Shown here piece by piece: positions 50,596 through 58,350 of a stretch of 60,602 nucleotides of DNA. Numbering within the stretch: the first letter of the stretch is position 1; each line of letters starts with the position of its first letter. Made by a program: the position numbers and the translations under genes. Source of the stretch: Acidimicrobiaceae bacterium (GTDB taxonomy: Bacteria > Actinomycetota > Acidimicrobiia > Acidimicrobiales > Ilumatobacteraceae); contig JACJWF010000016.1 of NCBI GenBank assembly GCA_020637295.1, positions 1 through 60,602 of the forward strand. The letters run 5' to 3'. The notes beneath the pieces were generated by a model. That model was not told the origin of the DNA. It worked only from the letters and a program-made list of their open reading frames with translations, and did no database searches.

Positions 50596-51291
50596 ATGCG
50601 CACCACTCCCCTGCTGTTCGCCGTCGCCGGCCTGGCCTTCACGGCCGCGGCGTGCGGCGACGACACCGCCGGCACGACGAGCCCGCCGGCGACCGAGGCG
50701 ATGACCGACGACTCGATGATGACCGACGACTCGATGATGGACGACATGACCGACGACTCGATGATGGACGACATGACCGACGACTCGATGGCCGACGACA
50801 TGACCGACGACTCGATGATGACCGACGACTCGATGATGGACGGGGAGATGATGCTGGCCCCCTGGCAGCAGCTGACCCTCACGGACATCGACGGCAACGA
50901 GTTCACGCTCGGCGACTTCATGGGCACGCCCGTGTTCGTGGAGCATTTCGCCACCTGGTGCCCGAACTGCCGCCAGCAACTGGCCGACACCAACGCCGCC
51001 GCCGCGGAGCTGGGTGACGATGCGGTCGTCATCGCGTTGAGCGTGGAGACCGACCTCTCCGCCGCAGACATCGCCGAGTACGCCGCGGACAACGGCTTCG
51101 ACCACATCCGCTTCGCGGTGATGACCCCCGAGTTCCTCGCCGCCGTGTCCGACGCCCTCGGCAACACGTCGATCAACCCGCCGAGCACCCCGCACTACGT
51201 CATCGACCCGCACGGCGCGGTCGGTGAGCTCGTCACCGGCTTCGAGGACCCCGACGCCATCGTGCACGCCGTGCACACCGCAGCGATGTGA
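50596..51291 (+). CDS. Thioredoxin-fold (TlpA-like) lipoprotein with Met/Asp-rich repeat linker
   Basis: The protein is 231 aa. The lipoprotein signal ends in the lipobox AAAC at residue 20. Residues 36-86 are a low-complexity repeat built of MTDDSM and MDDM units with about 19 methionines. The thioredoxin domain follows (about 92-231), with active site WCPNC (Cys 122 and 125) and the cis-proline region NPPSTPHYVID. It would reduce or oxidise thiols outside the membrane. The Met/Asp linker could bind copper or simply be flexible. AAGGAG lies 8 nt upstream. The CcdA-like gene follows in 7 nt and probably supplies electrons. Confidence 0.9.
   Translation: MRTTPLLFAVAGLAFTAAACGDDTAGTTSPPATEAMTDDSMMTDDSMMDDMTDDSMMDDMTDDSMADDMTDDSMMTDDSMMDGEMMLAPWQQLTLTDIDGNEFTLGDFMGTPVFVEHFATWCPNCRQQLADTNAAAAELGDDAVVIALSVETDLSAADIAEYAADNGFDHIRFAVMTPEFLAAVSDALGNTSINPPSTPHYVIDPHGAVGELVTGFEDPDAIVHAVHTAAM
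50701..50853 (+). repeat. In-frame tandem repeat encoding Met/Asp-rich linker
   Basis: The DNA repeats units close to ACCGACGACTCGATGATG, with variants, for about 150 bp. All are in frame. The repeat is inside the TlpA-like gene and could expand or contract by slippage, which would change linker length between strains. It is not a CRISPR: there are no unique spacers. Confidence 0.85.
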
Positions 51292-51298
51292 GGCCCGC

Positions 51299-51970
51299 GT
51301 GCACGAGTACCTCGAAGCATTCGCGCTGGGCAACGGCGCGATCCTCGGCAACGTCTGCATGCTGCCGCTCTACCCGGGCATGTTCGTCATGTTCGCCAAC
51401 CAGAGCAGCAACGAGCGGGCCCGGCGGGTGCTGCCCTTCCTCGGGGTGCTCGTGCTGGCGGGCGTCCTCACGGTGATGATCGCCATCGGGTTCGTGCTCC
51501 ACCTGCTGAGCACGGCCTTCGGCGACGTCCTCGACTGGGTGCTCCCCGTCCTCTACCTCGGCGTGCTGGCCTTGGGCCTGGCGATGCTGTTCGGCCGCAA
51601 CCCGTTCGCCCGCCTCTCCACCACCAGCGCACCCGTGCTGCGCAGCCCATCGGCCACGGCGTACCTGTACGGCATGGCCCTCGGGCCGATGACCCTTCCC
51701 TGCACCGGCCCCCTGGTGCTGTCGGCGTTCACGATCGGGAGCGTCGCCGGCACCGGGCGGCTGGTGGACAGCCTCGCCTACTTCCTGGCGTTCGGCCTCG
51801 GCTTCGGCTGGCCGCTGGTGGCATTGCCGTTCCTGGCCACTCCGCTGCAGCGGCGGGTCACCCGCTTCCTCACCCGCCACCACACCGCGGTCAGCGTCGT
51901 GAGCGGGCTGCTGCTGGTCGGCATCGCGATCATCGGCATCAAGGCCGACGTCATCCCCAACTGGACGTGA
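51299..51970 (+). CDS. CcdA/DsbD-like transmembrane electron carrier
   Basis: The protein is 223 aa with six hydrophobic helices. The two cysteines of the family are in GNVCMLPLYPG (C20) and GPMTLPCTGPLVLS (C135), each beside prolines as in CcdA. It should pass reducing power from cytoplasmic thioredoxin across the membrane to an extracytoplasmic thioredoxin-like partner. GTG 51299 lies 7 nt after the stop of the TlpA-like lipoprotein, the obvious partner. Confidence 0.87.
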   Translation: MHEYLEAFALGNGAILGNVCMLPLYPGMFVMFANQSSNERARRVLPFLGVLVLAGVLTVMIAIGFVLHLLSTAFGDVLDWVLPVLYLGVLALGLAMLFGRNPFARLSTTSAPVLRSPSATAYLYGMALGPMTLPCTGPLVLSAFTIGSVAGTGRLVDSLAYFLAFGLGFGWPLVALPFLATPLQRRVTRFLTRHHTAVSVVSGLLLVGIAIIGIKADVIPNWT

Positions 51971-51997
51971 ACGGCCCCGACGCCGGCCCGCTCCGGT

Positions 51998-54900
51998 TCA
52001 GGCCAGCGAGTACTCCCGCTCGATCAGCTCGGCCGGACGGGGCCGGCCGAACAGGTAGCCCTGCCCCCGGTCGCAACCGACCTCGCGCAACCGACTGAGC
52101 TGCAGCGGGGTCTCCACGCCCTCGGCCACCACCATCAGGTTCAGCGAGTGGCCGAGCTTGATCACGGCCTCGACGATCGTGGAATCCTCCGAATCGATGC
52201 CCAGCCCGTTGACGAAGCTGCGGTCCACCTTGATGGCCTCCACCGGGAACCGCTTCAGGTAGGTCAGCGACGAATACCCGGTGCCGAAGTCGTCCACCGC
52301 GAGGTGCAGGCCCAGGCTGCGCAGCTCGCGCAACGCCACCGTCGCCGCCTTGACGTCGGCCATCAGCGCCGTCTCGGTGATCTCCAACCACAGCGCCGCG
52401 GCGGACACACCGGACTCTGCCAGAGCCTCGGACACCACATCCACCAGCACCGTGCTCATCAGCTGGCGGACGCTGACGTTGACGGAGATGGACAGGTCGG
52501 CGAAGCGGCCGCTGTGGTTGCGCCACTGCCCCAGCTGGGCCAGCGACGACCTCAGCACCACCGACCCGAGCTCGCCGATCAGCCCGGTCTCCTCCGCCAT
52601 CGGCAGGAACTGGTCCGGCCCGATCAGCCCGCGGTCGGGGTGCCGCCAGCGGGCGAGCACCTCGAAGCCCATCAGCTGCCCGGTGTCCAGCTGCACCACC
52701 GGCTGGTAGTACGGCACGATCTCGCCGCGCTCCAGGCCCCGCCGCAGCTCGTTGCTGGTGCGCAGCGTCAGCACGCTGGCGTCGTGGCTGCCGGGCGAGT
52801 AGATCTCCACGCAGTCGCGGCCCCGCGCCTTGGCGCGGTACATCGCCGCGTCGGCGTCGCGCAGCATCTCGGTGGTGGTGATGCCTTCGCGGTCGTTGAT
52901 GGTGATGCCGATGCTGGCGGTGACGTACAGCTCACCGCCGTCGATCTGCACGGGCTGGGCGATCTCGTGACGCAACCGCTCGGCGATGTCGCGCGGGTCA
53001 TGGGTGCCGCTGACGTCGCGCAGCAGCACGATGAACTCGTCGCCACCGAACCGGCCGAGCATGTCGCGGTCGCGCACCACGGCACGGAGGCGCTCGCTCA
53101 TCGCCATCAGCAGTTGGTCGCCCGCCTCGTGGCCGAGGCTGTCGTTGATCACCTTGAAGTTGTCGAGATCGATGAACAGCACGGCTACCGAACCGAGCGG
53201 CGCGGCGGCCAGCAAGGTGCCCAACGTGTCCAGGAACCGGAAGCGGTTGGGCAGGCCGGTGAGGCCGTCGTGGGTGGCCGCCCACTCCATCCACTCGGCG
53301 CTGTGGCGCTGCTCGGTGACGTCCTCCACATGGCCGACCACCAACTCCGTGCCGTCGGGGTCCACCATGATGGAGACGAGGACCCTGGTCCACACCACCG
53401 AGCCGTCCTTGCAGAGGAACCGCATCTCGGCGGTGGTGCCCAGCCGCACCCGCTCGCGCACCCCGGCCGCGCGGGCGTTGTCGTCGGCGTGGATGAAGTC
53501 GTCGATGCACCGACCCACCAGTTCGTCGGCGGTGTAGCCGAGCATCTGGGCGAACCGGCGGTTGACCTCGAGGATGGTCGCCCCGTCGAACGTCGTCACC
53601 GCCATGCCGATCGGTGCCCGGTCGAACACCAGCCCGAAGCGCTCCCGGGCCACCTCCAGGTCCTGGGTCTGGCGGATCCGGTCGGTGACGTTGCGCAGCG
53701 CCAGCACCACGCGGTCCGGGTCCCGGATCGGCAGGTTGGCGTCGCCCTCCAGGTAGACCACGGAGCCGTCGGGGCGAACGATCCGGAACGTCGGGTTGGA
53801 CATCGGCGCGGCTGAGCGCATCTGCCGCCAGAGGTCGACCAGCAGATCGCGGTCGCCGGCCGGGAACAGGTCCACGAAGTAGTGGCCGAGCACATCGTCC
53901 GGCGAGCGACCCACCAGCTCGGCCACCAGCCGGTTGGCTTCGCGGATCCGCCCCGCACGATCGATCACCACCACGGCCTCGGGCAGGTCGTCGAGCAGGG
54001 CGCGCAACTCCTCCTGGGTGTGCTCCAGCTCGGCGATGTTGCTGCTCAACTGGTCGGCGAAGGATCGCGCCTGCAGGAAGTCCGCCACCCGCCCCGCACT
54101 CCACAGCGCTCCGGCGGCCACACCGAGAACGATCGACACCGCGGTTGTGGGTGTGTGGCCGATGACGTACCTGATGGTGGCCAGCCACACGGCGGCCGCC
54201 ATCAACACGCTGACCATGAAGAGCCGCATCGCCTTCGGGCGCGGAGCCGTCAGCCGGGCGCCCGCAGGCGCGGCGGTCGCACCCACGAGGGCCACCGCCG
54301 CGACCACCCACGCCGGCGCGGCGACCCACAAGGTGGCATTGGTGGGGTAGTCGGCCGACATGCCTGCGGCGACGTCGCCGACCGCGTTGCACACGAAGGT
54401 GGCGAACAGCAGCCAGCGGGCGGGCGAGCGGTCCACCAGCAGCAGCAGGGCCAGCACGCTGGCGGCGAAGAGGTCCAGCGCCGGGTAGAGCACGATCAGC
54501 ACCTGGGCGTTGAGGCTCATCGTCGACGGGTCTTTCACCGCCGGCAGCAGCAGCGTCTCCCAGATGATGAACAGGATCGCCGCGGTCACCATGGCCGCCT
54601 CGGTGAGGTGGACCAACCGGGTCCAGCGGGCCTGCGGCCGCAGGTGCCGCACGAGGAATGCGACCATCGCGCCGAACCACACGAACATCGCCAGATCCGG
54701 CGGCGACAGCAGTTGGCTGCCCAGCCAGTCGCCGAGGTGGAGCACGAGGAACACCTGGCTGGCGGCCAGCCCGCCCACACCGACCGCCACCAGGCGCCAG
54801 TCCCCGCGTGGTTCGATGCGGGCGCGGCGCACCGCACCGCGCAGGGCGAGGAGGTCGACCGCCAGCAGGCCGACGTCCACCCACCAGTCCCAGTTCCCCA

Positions 54901-55027
54901 TCGAGCCGTCGCCGAACAGGTGGGCGGCGGCGAACACGGCGACCAGCACTCCCATGGCCCCGAGCGCGTCGAAACGAGCAGCTGCTGTGGATGGTCTCCA
55001 CACCGGAGTGCTGATCGTGCTGGTCAA
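51998..55027 (-). CDS. Membrane PAS-PAS-GGDEF-EAL cyclic-di-GMP enzyme
   Basis: The protein is about 1009 aa. Residues 20-320 hold nine or ten transmembrane helices. Two PAS domains follow (about 340-460 and 465-590). The GGDEF domain (about 600-770) has an intact FGGDEF motif, and the EAL domain (about 775-1009) has EVLARW, DDFGTGYSS and KVDRSFV with the metal residues present. Both synthesis and breakdown of cyclic-di-GMP are possible, selected by the sensory part. The open frame begins at TTG 55027 with no clear Shine-Dalgarno or -10 spacing, so the true start may be slightly downstream. Cyclic-di-GMP often controls surface glycan production. Confidence 0.9.
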   Translation of the reverse strand: MTSTISTPVWRPSTAAARFDALGAMGVLVAVFAAAHLFGDGSMGNWDWWVDVGLLAVDLLALRGAVRRARIEPRGDWRLVAVGVGGLAASQVFLVLHLGDWLGSQLLSPPDLAMFVWFGAMVAFLVRHLRPQARWTRLVHLTEAAMVTAAILFIIWETLLLPAVKDPSTMSLNAQVLIVLYPALDLFAASVLALLLLVDRSPARWLLFATFVCNAVGDVAAGMSADYPTNATLWVAAPAWVVAAVALVGATAAPAGARLTAPRPKAMRLFMVSVLMAAAVWLATIRYVIGHTPTTAVSIVLGVAAGALWSAGRVADFLQARSFADQLSSNIAELEHTQEELRALLDDLPEAVVVIDRAGRIREANRLVAELVGRSPDDVLGHYFVDLFPAGDRDLLVDLWRQMRSAAPMSNPTFRIVRPDGSVVYLEGDANLPIRDPDRVVLALRNVTDRIRQTQDLEVARERFGLVFDRAPIGMAVTTFDGATILEVNRRFAQMLGYTADELVGRCIDDFIHADDNARAAGVRERVRLGTTAEMRFLCKDGSVVWTRVLVSIMVDPDGTELVVGHVEDVTEQRHSAEWMEWAATHDGLTGLPNRFRFLDTLGTLLAAAPLGSVAVLFIDLDNFKVINDSLGHEAGDQLLMAMSERLRAVVRDRDMLGRFGGDEFIVLLRDVSGTHDPRDIAERLRHEIAQPVQIDGGELYVTASIGITINDREGITTTEMLRDADAAMYRAKARGRDCVEIYSPGSHDASVLTLRTSNELRRGLERGEIVPYYQPVVQLDTGQLMGFEVLARWRHPDRGLIGPDQFLPMAEETGLIGELGSVVLRSSLAQLGQWRNHSGRFADLSISVNVSVRQLMSTVLVDVVSEALAESGVSAAALWLEITETALMADVKAATVALRELRSLGLHLAVDDFGTGYSSLTYLKRFPVEAIKVDRSFVNGLGIDSEDSTIVEAVIKLGHSLNLMVVAEGVETPLQLSRLREVGCDRGQGYLFGRPRPAELIEREYSLA

Positions 55028-55085
55028 TGGTCCGCCTCGTGTGCCGCGGCCGACGGCGCGACTCCCCGACGTCGCGACACACTCG

Positions 55086-56546
55086 CTACTCAGCGTAGTT
55101 TTCTGACCACCATTTGTCGAGACGTTCGCGAATCACGGCGTCGCCCAGCAGCCCTTCCTCCAACCGGATCTCCAGGAGGAAGGCCATCGCAGCGCCCACC
55201 AGCGGCCCCGGATGCAGACCCAGCTGCTCCATCACCTGGCGGCCGTCGAGCTCTGGCCGGATGGCCTTCAGCTCCTCGCGGGCCGCCAGATCGGCGATGC
55301 GCACCTCGAGGTCGTCCATCCGCTTGGCCAGCATCAGCGCCTTCTTCGGATTGCGCGTGGTGCAGTCGCAGCGGGTGAGGACGTTCAACTCCTGCAGCAG
55401 CGGGCCGGCGTCGCGGACGTAGCGGCGGACGGCGGCGTCGGTCCAGCCGAGGGAGTAGGTGTGGAAGCGCAGGTGCAAGGCCACCAGATCCGTGACGGCC
55501 TGCACGTCGTCGTTGCTGTACCGCAGTGCTTCCATCCGCTTGCGGGTCATCCGCGCGCCCACCGCGTCGTGGTGGTGGAACGTGACGCCCTTGCCCTTCT
55601 GGTAGCCGCGGGTGCGTGGCTTGCCCACGTCGTGGAAGAGCGCGGCGAGGCGGGTGCGACGGAAGTCGAAGTCCGGCCAGTCGGCCCCACGTTCGGCCCG
55701 CCACTCGGGCAGCGGCCGCACGTTCTCCACGACGGCGAGCGTGTGGGTGAGGACGTCCTTGTGGCGGTGGATGGGGTCCTGCTCCAGCCGCATCGCCGGC
55801 AGCTCGGGCAGGAACTGCTCCGCCAGGCCGGTGTCGATGACGAACCACAGCCCGGCCGTGGGGTGCGGCACGGTGATCAGCTTGTCCAGTTCGTCGCGGA
55901 TGCGTTCGGCCGACACGATCTCCAGCCGGTCGCGCATGGTGGTGACGGCCTCCACCAGGCCGGGTTCCGGGGTGGCCTGGAGGCGGGCGATGAAGCGGGC
56001 GGCGCGCAGCATCCGCAGCGGGTCGTCGCTGAAGCTCTCGTGGGGGCCGAGCGGGGTGCGCAGGGTGCGGGTGAGCAGGTCGCGAGCGCCGTCGAAGGGG
56101 TCCACCAACGTCGGTGCCTCGGCCGTCAACTCCAGCGCCATCGCGTTGATCGTGAAGTCGCGGCGCGACAGGTCCGCTTCGATCCGGTCGCTGAACTGCA
56201 CCTCCGGCTTGCGTGAGTCCGCCCGGTAGGCCTCGGCACGGTGGGTGGTGATCTCGTAGGTGCGTTCACCCTCCGGCCGCACCGTCTTCGCTGCGATCGT
56301 GCCGAACTTCTCCCCCTGGGCCCACACCGCGGTGGCCCACCCGTCCAGCAGGCGCTTGATGTCCGGCGGGCGGGCGTCGGTGGTGAAATCGAAGTCCATC
56401 GCCGCGTCATCGGGCGCTGGGCCGTCCATCGTCAGGAGGTCGCGGACGGTGCCGCCGACGAGGTAGAGGCGGAACCCGGCGGCACGGAACCGCTCGGCAA
56501 GAGGGGCGACTTCCTGCAGGACCGGCTGGAACCGGGCAGGGATCAC
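55086..56546 (-). CDS. cca: CCA tRNA nucleotidyltransferase / poly(A) polymerase family protein
   Basis: The protein is 486 aa. The polymerase head has LVGGTVRDLLTM and the catalytic acids of MDFDFTT, then RRDFTINAMALEL and DDPLRMLRAARFIARL. A C-terminal HD domain follows (HKDVLTHTLAVVENV; LAALFHDVGKPRTRG). tRNA-Gly at 35297 has no encoded CCA, consistent with a need for this enzyme. GTG 56546 overlaps the stop of the deacetylase-like gene (GTGA). Confidence 0.92.
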   Translation of the reverse strand: MIPARFQPVLQEVAPLAERFRAAGFRLYLVGGTVRDLLTMDGPAPDDAAMDFDFTTDARPPDIKRLLDGWATAVWAQGEKFGTIAAKTVRPEGERTYEITTHRAEAYRADSRKPEVQFSDRIEADLSRRDFTINAMALELTAEAPTLVDPFDGARDLLTRTLRTPLGPHESFSDDPLRMLRAARFIARLQATPEPGLVEAVTTMRDRLEIVSAERIRDELDKLITVPHPTAGLWFVIDTGLAEQFLPELPAMRLEQDPIHRHKDVLTHTLAVVENVRPLPEWRAERGADWPDFDFRRTRLAALFHDVGKPRTRGYQKGKGVTFHHHDAVGARMTRKRMEALRYSNDDVQAVTDLVALHLRFHTYSLGWTDAAVRRYVRDAGPLLQELNVLTRCDCTTRNPKKALMLAKRMDDLEVRIADLAAREELKAIRPELDGRQVMEQLGLHPGPLVGAAMAFLLEIRLEEGLLGDAVIRERLDKWWSENYAE

Positions 56547-57562
56547 ATCAGCCCTTCGAGTTCCCAGTGCTCGCGCACACGCGCCAGCGCGCCGTTGCCG
56601 GGGCCCCCGGAGGTGGTCTCCTCGAACGCCTCGCCCTCCAGCCCGGCCATCTCGCGCAGCACCGTGGCGCTGCCGAACATGAGGGCGTCGAGGTCGTAGC
56701 CACCTTCCAGCATCACCAGGCGCCGACCCCTGGGCACGACGGCCAGCACCCGCCGTGTGAGTGGGCCGTAGTCCCCTGCGGCGAGGCCGAGGTCGGTGAT
56801 GGGGTCGGCGCGGTGGGCGTCGAACCCCGCGGAGATGATGACCCACGTGGGTGCGAACCGCTCGATGACCGGGGCGATCAAGGTGTCGAAGGCTCGCAGG
56901 TAGACGTCGCCGGTGGCCCCCGGCGGCAGCGGCACGTTCATCGTGTGGCCGCGGGCCGTGCCTTCGCCGGTCTCGGTGAGCCAGCCGGTGCCGGGGTACA
57001 GCGGCCACTGGTGCATGGAGACGAACAGCACCCGCGGGTCGCCGTAGAACGCATCCTGCGTGCCATTGCCGTGATGAGCGTCGAAATCGAAGATCAGCAC
57101 CCGCTCGCCCTCGTCGGCCAGCGCGGCGGCGACCACGGCGACATTGTTGACGAAGCAGAACCCCATCGACTCGTTCGGTGTGGCGTGATGCCCAGGGGGC
57201 CGCACCGCGCAGAACGCGGCGTCGCCGCGCCCGTCGCGCAGCGCCCGCACGGCGGTGAGGCCCGCACCCGCCGCCAGCAGCGCCGCCTGGTACGAGCCGG
57301 GGCTGGCATAGGTGTCCGGGTCCAGCCGGCCGCCACCGGTGAGGCAGATGGTTTCGATCCGCTGCAGGTAGTGCTGCGGATGGATGCGCTCCACCTCCGC
57401 TGCAGTGGCCGGCAGCGGGTCCAGCGCCACCAGCGCATCACCCAGCCCGGCACGGGTGGCACCCTCCAGCACGGCGTTCAACCGCTCCGGGCGCTCCGGG
57501 TGGCGCGGGCCGGCCAGGTGCTCCAGGTAGGCCGGATGGGTGGCGAACAGCACGGTCATCAC
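56543..57562 (-). CDS. Histone-deacetylase-family (AcuC/acetylpolyamine amidohydrolase-like) protein
   Basis: The protein is 339 aa. Active-site motifs are intact: RPPGHHA (paired His), FDFDAHHGNGTQ (zinc Asp and His), SAGFDAHRADP (second zinc Asp) and EGGYD (catalytic Tyr). It should remove acetyl groups from lysine, acetoin-pathway proteins or small amines. The start is GTG 57562 or ATG 57559; a TAGCGT box lies 5 or 8 nt upstream. It diverges from a GNAT acetyltransferase over 23 bp, an opposing pair of activities, and is coupled to cca. Confidence 0.9.
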   Translation of the reverse strand: MMTVLFATHPAYLEHLAGPRHPERPERLNAVLEGATRAGLGDALVALDPLPATAAEVERIHPQHYLQRIETICLTGGGRLDPDTYASPGSYQAALLAAGAGLTAVRALRDGRGDAAFCAVRPPGHHATPNESMGFCFVNNVAVVAAALADEGERVLIFDFDAHHGNGTQDAFYGDPRVLFVSMHQWPLYPGTGWLTETGEGTARGHTMNVPLPPGATGDVYLRAFDTLIAPVIERFAPTWVIISAGFDAHRADPITDLGLAAGDYGPLTRRVLAVVPRGRRLVMLEGGYDLDALMFGSATVLREMAGLEGEAFEETTSGGPGNGALARVREHWELEGLM

Positions 57563-57585
57563 GTCTGACGCTACCGTTCGCAGGG
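57563..57585. promoter_or_regulatory. Divergent promoter with overlapping leaderless -10 boxes
   Basis: TAGCGT (57573-57568, minus strand) serves the deacetylase-like gene and TACCGT (57572-57577, plus strand) serves the GNAT gene. The two boxes share two base pairs, so only one polymerase can open the site at a time. Confidence 0.55.
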
Positions 57586-58350
57586 ATGACGAACGAGGCC
57601 GATCGGCTGGCCCTGTCGCGGCCGGGTGCCGACGCGCCGCTGCTGCTGCACGGTGCGGGATGCACCGCGCGGGTACGGCCGTGGCCGTTCCAGCCCGACG
57701 TCGCCCATCTCGTCCTCCTCCGCCAGGCCCGCCTGCCCACCCCGGCGGACCTGGAGCGCTGGGAGGTCGCGCTCCGAGCCGTGGGCTACCGCTCCGTCCG
57801 CACCGGCGCGGTGGGCGCGGCCGCGGCCGGCTGCATGGAACGCGCCGGCTACCACATTGCGCAGGAACTGGTGCTGCTGCAGCACGACGACCCGCGCACC
57901 GCCGGCCACGATGCGAACGATGGGTTCACCACCCGGCGGCTCACCGGTGCCGACGACCCGGCGGCCAGCGAGGTGGACTGCGCCGCGTTCGGCGGCGGCT
58001 GGCAACTGGACGCTGCGGCGATCGACGACGTTCGCCATGCCACCCCGCGCCACCGGGCGCGCGGCCTCCATGCCACCGCCGGGCAGCAGCGGCTGGACGG
58101 CTACGCCATCACGGGCCGCGACGCCCGCCAGGGGTTCCTCCAACGGCTGGCCGTGCACCCTTCCGTCCAGGGCCGTGGCGCCGGCCGCCACCTGGTGGCG
58201 GACTCCCTGCACTGGCTGGCCCGCTGGCGCGTGCAGCGGGTGCTCGTCAACACCCCGACGGGCAACGACCGGGCGCTGGCCCTGTACCTGGCGATGGGCT
58301 TCCACCGCCTGCCGGAGCGCCTGCGGGTGTACGAACGGAGCCTGGCGTGA
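57586..58350 (+). CDS. GNAT-family acetyltransferase
   Basis: The protein is 254 aa. The first 105 residues look like a degenerate GNAT-like or accessory domain. The C-terminal half has the acetyl-CoA motif LQRLAVHPSVQGRGAGRHLV (about 181-200) and a final NDRALALYLAMGFHRLPERLRVYER, both standard. ATG 57586 follows TACCGT by 8 nt. The stop overlaps the next gene's GTG (GTGA, 58347-58350). Substrate unknown. Confidence 0.87.
   Translation: MTNEADRLALSRPGADAPLLLHGAGCTARVRPWPFQPDVAHLVLLRQARLPTPADLERWEVALRAVGYRSVRTGAVGAAAAGCMERAGYHIAQELVLLQHDDPRTAGHDANDGFTTRRLTGADDPAASEVDCAAFGGGWQLDAAAIDDVRHATPRHRARGLHATAGQQRLDGYAITGRDARQGFLQRLAVHPSVQGRGAGRHLVADSLHWLARWRVQRVLVNTPTGNDRALALYLAMGFHRLPERLRVYERSLA

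Noticed and set aside
50701..50853. Tandem repeats as a CRISPR array
   Set aside because: Units are contiguous, in frame and without unique spacers; no cas genes are nearby.
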